Below, piece after piece: positions 1 through 4,859 of a stretch of DNA of 6,825 bases. Made by a program: the position numbers and the translations under genes. The notes below the pieces were generated by a model. That model saw only the letters and a list, made by a program, of their open reading frames with translations, did no database searches and was not told where the DNA came from. Origin of the DNA: Terrimesophilobacter sp036833635. Its GTDB lineage: Bacteria > Actinomycetota > Actinomycetes > Actinomycetales > Microbacteriaceae. The stretch is taken from positions 1 through 6,825 of the forward strand of contig DAITPJ010000101.1 in the NCBI GenBank assembly GCA_036833635.1, written 5' to 3'. The first letter of the stretch is position 1. Every line of letters starts with the position of its first letter.

Positions 1-251
1 AGCTCCTTCATGAGAGCGACGTCTTCGCGGTAGCGGTGGTAGTGGTCGACGGCGACGGCAGCCGTGCTGCCGTCGGCGATGCGCCCGGGCTGCGCCATGA
101 AGGTGTCCCAGGTCGAGACGCCGCGCCCGCCCTCGCGCACTGACCCCTCGATCTGGAACGCCGAGGTCGCGACGCCCACCGTGAAGTCCGCGGGGATGCG
201 CGCCGCGAAGGCGGCCGGGTCGAGTTCCTCCTGGCGGTTCATCGCATTCAT
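1..251 (-). CDS. GH1 family glycosidase (beta-glucosidase type), N-terminal 83 codons only
   Basis: This is a partial gene that runs off the left edge of the window. The 83 visible codons carry the N-terminal landmarks of glycoside hydrolase family 1: a run from F23 to S37 (FTVGVATSAFQIEGS) close to the GH1 N-terminal signature, with the conserved glycone-binding Gln at 33 and Glu at 35. It continues with GGRGVSTWDTF (41-51) and DHYHRYREDVALMKE (69-83). One signature position, usually aromatic, is Val25. No signal peptide is seen, so the enzyme is probably cytoplasmic and acts on an imported beta-glycoside or its phosphate; both catalytic glutamates lie outside the window. The chosen ATG at 251 overlaps the oxidase stop as ATGA, suggesting translational coupling, since no clear Shine-Dalgarno site precedes it. 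A second ATG at 242 is possible. It is the last visible gene of the TetR-MFS-aldolase-oxidase operon. The family call is secure; the substrate is not. Confidence 0.93.
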   Translation of the reverse strand, partial: MNAMNRQEELDPAAFAARIPADFTVGVATSAFQIEGSVREGGRGVSTWDTFMAQPGRIADGSTAAVAVDHYHRYREDVALMKE

Positions 252-1597
252 GCGCCGAGCACCCGCTCGAGGTAGGGGTTCGCGAACACGCGTTCAGGGT
301 CGAGGCGGTCGCGCACGGCCGTGAAGTCGCCGAAGCGCGGGTAACGCGCGGCGAGCGACGCGGCATCCTGGAAGTGGATCTTGCCCCAGTGCGGGCGGCC
401 GTCGTGGTAGCGCAGCAGGTCCTCGACGGCGCGGAAGTACTCGTGGTGGCCCTCCCGCCAGTAGCGGTGCACGGCGATGTAGCCGCTCGTGCGCTCGTAG
501 GCGGTCGAGAGCCACAGGTCGTCGGCGGCGGCCGCGCGCACCTCGATAGGGAAGGAGATGCGCCATCCCCGGGAGTCGATGAGCGAGCGGATGGCGCGCA
601 CGGCATCCGGGATCGCCTCGCGCGGGAGCGCGTACTCCATCTCGCGGAATCGCACGGAGCGCTGCGTGGTGAACACGGAGGCCGACGGTTCGGTGAACTC
701 GCGGTTGCCGGTGAGCTTCGTCGCGAGCCGGTTGATGGCGGGAACGGCGGCGGGCAGGACGGTGCCGGTCGCGCAGGTCGCCGCGAAGACGCCGTTCGCC
801 ATGAAGGCATCGTCGAACCAGGTGCGCGCGGCGCCGAGTGGGGCGAGCGCGGTGTCGGCGGGCAGCCGGGTGTTCGTCTTGGTGAGCACCGCCTCGGTGT
901 GCGGGAACCAGTAGAACTCGAAGTGGTCGGCCTCGTCGACGCGGGCGGCGAAGTCCTCGAGAACCTCCGCGAGCGGTTCCGGCCGCTCGAGCGCATGCAT
1001 CGCGAAGGCCGGGACGCACTGCACCGTCACCTCGACGAGGATGCCGAGGGCGCCGAGTCCGAGACGCACGGCGGGGAGCAGCTCGGCGTTCTCCGTCTCG
1101 CTCACCCTCAGGATGCCGCCCTCGGCGGTCACGAGCGTCACGGCGACGAGTTGCGCGGCCAGACCGCGGAAGGCGCCGCCGGTCCCGTGGGTTCCCGTTG
1201 AGGTCGCGCCCGCGATCGTCTGGCGGTCGATGTCGCCGAGGTTCTCCATCGCAAGGCCGTGCGGGGCGAGCAGCGCGGGCAGCTGGTAGAGGTTCGTGCC
1301 GGCGCCGATTGTGATGCGCCGGCGCTCCGCGTCCACGTCGAGAAGCCCGTCGAGCCCGGCGAGATCAAGCTGCACACCGGGGGCCGCCGCTATTGCGGTG
1401 AAACTGTGTCCTGCTCCGATGGCCTTCACCGGGAGCCCGAGTTCGCGGGCGCGCAGCACGACAGCGCTGACCTCTTCGACGCTCGTCGGCCTGGCTCGGT
1501 AGATGGGCTCGGCGCTCTCGACGCGGCCCCAGTTCCGCCAGCGACGACCGGGCTCGAGCAGGTCGCTCCTCGAAGTTCGTGTCCCCGTCACAGCCAC
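248..1597 (-). CDS. FAD-linked aldonolactone / alditol oxidase (VAO fold, ALO-type C-terminus)
   Basis: This 449-residue protein is a usual length for bacterial sugar-lactone and alditol oxidases of the vanillyl-alcohol-oxidase fold. The N-terminal FAD domain (about 33-200) contains GAGHSFT at 61-67, where His64 is the expected covalent FAD attachment residue, and a glycine-rich stretch ATSTGTHGTGG at 131-141. The C-terminal ALO domain shows FPIEVR (349-354) with the Glu/Arg pair at 352 and 354, and RPHWGKIH (401-408) with Lys406. These match, from memory, the catalytic Glu, Arg and Lys of Streptomyces alditol oxidase. No signal peptide is seen. It should oxidise an aldonolactone, alditol or related polyol using FAD; whether oxygen is the acceptor cannot be told. 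The start is GTG 1597, preceded by GAGGGG at 5-base spacing and overlapping the aldolase gene by 10 bases. GTG 1591 (GTGA overlap) is the alternative. The final bases overlap the GH1 start as ATGA. Confidence 0.9.
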   Translation of the reverse strand: MAVTGTRTSRSDLLEPGRRWRNWGRVESAEPIYRARPTSVEEVSAVVLRARELGLPVKAIGAGHSFTAIAAAPGVQLDLAGLDGLLDVDAERRRITIGAGTNLYQLPALLAPHGLAMENLGDIDRQTIAGATSTGTHGTGGAFRGLAAQLVAVTLVTAEGGILRVSETENAELLPAVRLGLGALGILVEVTVQCVPAFAMHALERPEPLAEVLEDFAARVDEADHFEFYWFPHTEAVLTKTNTRLPADTALAPLGAARTWFDDAFMANGVFAATCATGTVLPAAVPAINRLATKLTGNREFTEPSASVFTTQRSVRFREMEYALPREAIPDAVRAIRSLIDSRGWRISFPIEVRAAAADDLWLSTAYERTSGYIAVHRYWREGHHEYFRAVEDLLRYHDGRPHWGKIHFQDAASLAARYPRFGDFTAVRDRLDPERVFANPYLERVLGA

Positions 1598-2823
1598 GCC
1601 TTCCCCTCGCCGCGGTAGGTGGGCAGCGTGTCGACGATCCGCGTCCCCTCGACGACGGCGACCTCGTTGAGGTGCTCCGCGAATTCGCCGGCCTTGGTGT
1701 GCCGGAACCAGACGCGGTCGCCCACCGCGAGCGCTCCCGCTCCGGTGAGCGGGGTCTGCACCTCTCCCGCCATCTCGCGCGGGACCATCCGGAGACCGTC
1801 CGGCCAGACCGCGAGCGGCATCCGATCGGCGGCGGGTGGCCCGGATGCGATCCAGCCGCCGCCGTGCACGGTCGCGATGTCGGGCCGCGGCTTGCGCACG
1901 ACCGAGAGCGCGAAGGCGGCGGCCGGGGCAGGGCGGAACGCGCCGTAGTGGTCGAAGAGGTGCGGGCCGAAGAGTCCGCTGCCGGCCGCGATCTCGGTCA
2001 CCGCCGGCTCGGCGCTCGTCGACTCGAGGGAGCCGGTGCCTCCACCGTTGACGAAATCGAGTTCGGCCAGCTCACGCACAGCGGCGACCGCTGCCCGCCG
2101 GCGCTCGGCGAGTTCCCGGGCCGAGCGCTTCTGCATCCATCGCACGAGCGCACCGTACACCGGGCGGCTGGCCGGACGGTCTACGGTCCCTGCGATCTGC
2201 CCCTCATAGGCCATGAGGCCCACAAGCGTGAAGCCGGGTCGCTCGACGATGTGCCGCGCGAGGCCCGTCGCCTCGGCGACCGAGTGCACGGGCGATCGCC
2301 AGGTGCCGACGTGGCCGAGCAGCGGCGCGTCCCAGGAGGCGTCCAGCTCGAGACACACCCGGATGTCCGCCCTCCGACCCGGCGCGAGAACGCTGTCGAC
2401 GAGATCCAGCTGGTCCGGGGAGTCGACCATGAGCGTCACGCGCCCGGCGAGATCCTCGTCGCGGCCGAGCCGGGCGATCGCCTGCCGGTCGGCGCTCGGG
2501 TAGCCGACCACGACATCCGGGATCGTCTCGGCGAGCCAGAGCCCCTCGGGAAGGGTGTACGCGAGCACGCCGTGGTAGCCGGGAAGTGCTTCGACGGCCT
2601 CGATCGCACCGCGCACGCGCAGCGACTTGCTTGCGACCCGGATGGTCGTGCCGCCTTGCGGCCCACCGCGCAGCCGCGCGAGCATCGCGTGGGCGTTGTG
2701 CGCGAGCGCGGGCTGCGAGAGCACGCCGAACGGAGTGTCGAGTTCGGACGTCGCCGCTGCGAGCGCGGGCCAGTACTCCGCTGGACGGAGCCAAGGGGTG
2801 TCGGTAGGAGGATCGAGGTGCAC
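1588..2823 (-). CDS. Fold-type III PLP enzyme, D-threonine aldolase / D-serine dehydratase-like ('amino acid deaminase/aldolase')
   Basis: This 411-residue protein has an alanine-racemase-like N-terminal PLP barrel (about 30-285) and a small D-serine-dehydratase-like C-terminal domain. RVASKSLR (62-69) places the Schiff-base lysine at K66. Other barrel landmarks are YEGQIAG (206-212) and the glycine-rich phosphate-binding run FVNGGGTGSLE (257-267), followed by AAGSGLFGPHLFDHY (279-293). The end PTYRGEGKAWL is typical of the group that databases call amino acid deaminase/aldolase. It probably cleaves or deaminates a beta-hydroxy D-amino acid or similar compound. In the C-terminal segment RHTKAGEF (374-381), His375 is followed two residues later by Lys, where I recall Cys or Asp as metal ligand in characterised relatives. 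The start is GTG 2823, fixed by an in-frame TAG (the MFS stop) nine bases upstream; no Shine-Dalgarno site is visible, so translation probably depends on the MFS gene. It overlaps the oxidase gene by 10 bases. Confidence 0.88.
   Translation of the reverse strand: MHLDPPTDTPWLRPAEYWPALAAATSELDTPFGVLSQPALAHNAHAMLARLRGGPQGGTTIRVASKSLRVRGAIEAVEALPGYHGVLAYTLPEGLWLAETIPDVVVGYPSADRQAIARLGRDEDLAGRVTLMVDSPDQLDLVDSVLAPGRRADIRVCLELDASWDAPLLGHVGTWRSPVHSVAEATGLARHIVERPGFTLVGLMAYEGQIAGTVDRPASRPVYGALVRWMQKRSARELAERRRAAVAAVRELAELDFVNGGGTGSLESTSAEPAVTEIAAGSGLFGPHLFDHYGAFRPAPAAAFALSVVRKPRPDIATVHGGGWIASGPPAADRMPLAVWPDGLRMVPREMAGEVQTPLTGAGALAVGDRVWFRHTKAGEFAEHLNEVAVVEGTRIVDTLPTYRGEGKAWL
1603..1608 (-). promoter_or_regulatory. 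Shine-Dalgarno site for the oxidase gene, inside the aldolase gene
   Basis: On the minus strand GAGGGG (followed by AAGG) lies 5 bases before GTG 1597 and 11 bases before GTG 1591. The spacing favours GTG 1597 as the true start. The site lies within the last codons of the upstream aldolase gene. Confidence 0.55.
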
Positions 2824-2829
2824 GCTGCG

Positions 2830-4104
2830 CTACCGCACCGAACGGACCGGGATGACGGCCAGTCCACCGACGAGCGCGGAGATCGCCGCGATGAGGAAGA
2901 GCCCCTGGAAACCGACGAGGGCAGCGACGATGAACGCGCCGAGGAGCGGCGCGAGCGCCTGCGGCACGGTCGTCGCGATGTTCATGATGCCGAGGTCCTT
3001 GCCGCGCGCCGCCGCGTAGGGGAGCACCTGCGTCGCGAGGGCCTGGTCGACCGAGAGGAAGCAACCGTAGCCGAGCCCGAGGAAGCCGGCGGCGACCATC
3101 GCGACTTCAAAGGTCGGCACGAACGCGAGCATGAGCGCCGCGACCGCCTGCAGGGCGGAGGCCATGAAGACGAAGAGCTTGCGACGGCCGAGCATGTCGG
3201 AGAGTCTGCCGAGGCCGAGCGAGGCGACGATCACGAAGACCATGTAGATGAGCGTCAGGGTCAGAAGGGCGTCCTCGGAGGGATTGCCGGAGGCGAATCC
3301 GAGGCCGTCCTGCAGGAAGTACAGCAGCAGCCCGGTGCCGAAGGCGTTGCCGAAGTTGACGAGGATGCGGCTCAGCAGCGTCCAGCCGAAATCGGGGAAC
3401 TGCCGGGGGCTGATCCAGAAGCCCGTGATGAGCGCGCGCATCGTGAACGGGGGGCGGTCCTCCTTCGGGAGCACGGCATCCGGAATGCGCAGGATGAACG
3501 GGAGCACGAAGAGCACGAGCAGCACGGCCATGAGCGTGTAGCCGAAGAACTGGCTGAGACCCAGGGTGATGACCAGCAGCAGGCCGGCGATCGTGCCGAC
3601 GGCCTGCGGCGCTGAGAGCCAGCCCGAGACGAAGCCCCGCTGGCCGACCGGGACCTGGTCGGAGATCGTCGCGGTGAGCGCCGAGGTCAGCATGCAGAAT
3701 CCGACGATCGCGCACGACCACAGGATGCCGATGCCGACCATGGTGTCCTGCAGGCCGAGTACGACGAGCGAGACGGCGAAGACGAGTGCGCCGGCCAGGA
3801 TCCACGGGCGGCGGCGCCCGAAGCGGCTCGTCGTGCGGTCGGAGAGCGCGCCCGTGAGCGGGTAGGCGACGAGGGCGCAGACGCCCGCGATGCCGGAGAT
3901 GATGCCGAAGGCGACGACCTTGTCGACCCAGTTGTCGGAGATCACGTGCGCCTCGACCTGTTGCGGCAGCAGCAGCTGGACGGGTGTGAGCTGCGCCATC
4001 CAGATGCCGAACCACGCCGTCGCGAACAGGGCGATCCAGCTCGCGGAGACGAGCCGCGTTGGTTCGGAGAGCGCCGCCGGGGCGGCCGAGGTGTTCAGGG
4101 TCAT
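2830..4104 (-). CDS. MFS transporter, SUC/SLC45/GPH-like sugar symporter type
   Basis: This 424-residue integral membrane protein has about 12 hydrophobic segments, roughly at 22-45, 64-86, 101-120, 124-146, 159-182, 187-206, 237-262, 276-298, 308-328, 331-355, 370-392 and 396-418, with a longer cytoplasmic loop between helices 6 and 7. The helix 2-3 loop has GALSDR (85-90) then FGRRRPWILAG (95-105). This is the form of MFS motif A seen in sucrose/SLC45 carriers and GPH symporters. A second copy, GRLSDMLGRRK, follows helix 8 near residue 300. This favours proton- or cation-coupled import of a sugar or glycoside rather than drug efflux, and fits the GH1 enzyme in the same operon. Start ATG 4104 forms an ATGA overlap with the TetR stop and is preceded by AAGGAG at 8-base spacing. 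The gene ends with TAG 2832-2830, in frame with the next gene. Family confidence is high; the substrate is inferred. Confidence 0.92.
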   Translation of the reverse strand: MTLNTSAAPAALSEPTRLVSASWIALFATAWFGIWMAQLTPVQLLLPQQVEAHVISDNWVDKVVAFGIISGIAGVCALVAYPLTGALSDRTTSRFGRRRPWILAGALVFAVSLVVLGLQDTMVGIGILWSCAIVGFCMLTSALTATISDQVPVGQRGFVSGWLSAPQAVGTIAGLLLVITLGLSQFFGYTLMAVLLVLFVLPFILRIPDAVLPKEDRPPFTMRALITGFWISPRQFPDFGWTLLSRILVNFGNAFGTGLLLYFLQDGLGFASGNPSEDALLTLTLIYMVFVIVASLGLGRLSDMLGRRKLFVFMASALQAVAALMLAFVPTFEVAMVAAGFLGLGYGCFLSVDQALATQVLPYAAARGKDLGIMNIATTVPQALAPLLGAFIVAALVGFQGLFLIAAISALVGGLAVIPVRSVR

Positions 4105-4748
4105 GACGCGTGCTCCTTGGTCGGTTCGATTGGTCGGGTCGGTTTGCTGGTCGCAAGCGGCTCGGCGAGCGCCGCGATCGAGTCTGCCGCGAAGTCCATG
4201 GTCGCGGCCGCGGCGGCGACATCGCGGTCGGCGAGCCAGGCGAGCGTGAGGCCGGTCATGAAAGTGACGAGTAGCCGGGCGACCCGCTCGAGCGGCAGGC
4301 GCCAGGCAACCCCTGCAGTCTCAGCCCCTGCGCGCAGCACCTCGCCCGCGGTGCGCCAGTACATCTCGTACTGCACGCGCGGGAGGTCGCGGAGCTCGTC
4401 GGTGCGCAGCGAGTAATGCAGCAGCTCGAACATCGCCTGCTCACGGCCGGGGTCGGCCGCGAGCAGGTCGAAGTAGGACTGCAAGCCGGCACGCACGGCC
4501 GTGCGGATGTCCCGCTCGCTGCTGAGGGTCGCGATCGCCGCAGAGCCCTCGTCGTTCACGACGGAGGAGATGAGTTCGCGGATCATCTCGTCCCGCGAGT
4601 GGAAGGCGTAGTGGAAGCTCGCAAGGGGCATGTCGGCCTCGGCGACGATCGCGCGAGTGGTCGCGGCGTGCACTCCGTCGCGCTCGATGACGCGCAGGGC
4701 CGCGCGCACGAGCTCGACGCGGCGTTGCGTCGACGACAATCTGGCCAC
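4101..4748 (-). CDS. TetR-family transcriptional repressor
   Basis: This 215-residue protein has the usual length and two-part layout of the TetR family. The DNA-binding part is at the N-terminus: RAALRVIERDGVHAATTRAIVAEADMP spans about 15-41 and the recognition helix follows as PLASFHYAF (41-49), then SRDEMIREL (51-59). The rest is helical and variable, as expected for a ligand-binding and dimerisation domain. The start is GTG 4748, with GGGAGG 4 bases upstream. It is the first gene of the minus-strand operon, overlaps the MFS gene as ATGA, and lies 17 bases downstream of a perfect inverted repeat, so it most likely represses its own operon until a substrate-derived ligand binds. The divergent lipoprotein gene may also be affected because the control region is only 107 bases. 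The inducer cannot be predicted. The conserved Gly of the HTH turn in many TetR proteins is replaced by Asp39-Met40. Confidence 0.93.
   Translation of the reverse strand: MARLSSTQRRVELVRAALRVIERDGVHAATTRAIVAEADMPLASFHYAFHSRDEMIRELISSVVNDEGSAAIATLSSERDIRTAVRAGLQSYFDLLAADPGREQAMFELLHYSLRTDELRDLPRVQYEMYWRTAGEVLRAGAETAGVAWRLPLERVARLLVTFMTGLTLAWLADRDVAAAAATMDFAADSIAALAEPLATSKPTRPIEPTKEHAS
4113..4118 (-). promoter_or_regulatory. Strong Shine-Dalgarno site for the MFS gene
   Basis: On the minus strand AAGGAG lies 8 bases before ATG 4104, inside the end of the TetR gene. It supports this start and suggests the transporter can be initiated independently of, as well as coupled to, the repressor. Confidence 0.7.
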
Positions 4749-4752
4749 TCGC

Positions 4753-4757
4753 CCTCC
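4753..4757 (-). promoter_or_regulatory. Shine-Dalgarno site for the TetR gene
   Basis: GGAGG on the minus strand lies 4 bases before GTG 4748. It supports GTG 4748 as the start; no ATG is available nearby in this frame. Confidence 0.6.
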
Positions 4758-4765
4758 CGTAGTGG

Positions 4766-4788
4766 GTCAAGCGTCCCAGACGCTTGAC
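4766..4788. promoter_or_regulatory. TetR-type operator: perfect inverted repeat
   Basis: The arm GTCAAGCGTC (4766-4775) and its exact reverse complement GACGCTTGAC (4779-4788) are separated by CCA. The repeat lies immediately downstream of the predicted minus-strand -10 element, covering about +1 to +23 of the operon transcript, and ends 17 bases before the TetR start. Size, symmetry and position are those of a TetR operator. It is not at a gene end and has no T-run, so a terminator is unlikely. Binding by the adjacent repressor is inferred. Confidence 0.8.
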
Positions 4789-4795
4789 TAGGAGA

Positions 4796-4824
4796 ATACT
4801 GGCCGAGTCCGAATACCCTGTCAA
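4796..4824 (-). promoter_or_regulatory. Predicted promoter of the TetR-MFS-aldolase-oxidase-GH1 operon
   Basis: On the minus strand a consensus -35 TTGACA (4824-4819) is followed after 17 bases by CAGTAT (4801-4796), a 3-of-6 match to -10 that keeps the key A2 and T6. Transcription would begin near 4789, giving a leader of about 41 bases that holds the operator and the TetR Shine-Dalgarno site. The exact -35 and ideal spacing are good evidence; the -10 is imperfect. Confidence 0.55.
4814..4819 (+). promoter_or_regulatory. Possible -10 element for the lipoprotein transcript (leaderless at 4827)
   Basis: TACCCT fits the TANNNT pattern common in actinomycete promoters and lies 7 bases before A4827 of an ATG, the spacing expected for a leaderless transcript. 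No convincing -35 is visible: TTGACT at 4784-4789 is 24 bases away. It overlaps the -35 of the divergent operon promoter by one base, so the two polymerases would compete. Confidence 0.3.
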
Positions 4825-4826
4825 CC

Positions 4827-4859
4827 ATGAGCGCCCGTCACTACGTCGTGTCAGTATGA
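4827..4859 (+). CDS. Possible 10-codon leader peptide coupled to the lipoprotein gene
   Basis: ATG 4827 opens a short frame encoding MSARHYVVSV and ending at TGA 4857-4859, which overlaps the lipoprotein ATG at 4856-4858 as ATGA. The lipoprotein start has no Shine-Dalgarno site of its own, so coupling from this frame would explain how it is initiated. The leader has no Shine-Dalgarno site either, but could be read from a leaderless message starting at 4827. It has no run of one amino acid that would suggest attenuation. A frame this short can arise by chance, so this is a hypothesis. Confidence 0.3.
   Translation: MSARHYVVSV

Noticed and set aside
374..1201. Plus-strand open frame of 275 residues over the oxidase gene
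   Set aside because: It is antisense to the well-supported oxidase; low-complexity Arg/Gly/Ala-rich product without motifs.
1579..3615. A 678-residue open frame on the plus strand opposite the aldolase and MFS genes
   Set aside because: Its codons are exactly complementary in phase to the sense codons of both genes, which share a frame. In high-G+C genes the sense codons that would give stops (TTA, CTA, TCA) are rare, so such frames stay open by chance. The product is charged and repetitive with no recognisable domain.
4766..4788. The inverted repeat as a transcription terminator
   Set aside because: It lies between two divergent gene starts and has no following T-run on either strand; an operator explains its position better.
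4784..4855. 24-residue N-terminal extension of the lipoprotein from TTG 4784
   Set aside because: It would begin inside the operator arm and place 24 hydrophilic residues before an otherwise normal lipoprotein signal peptide.
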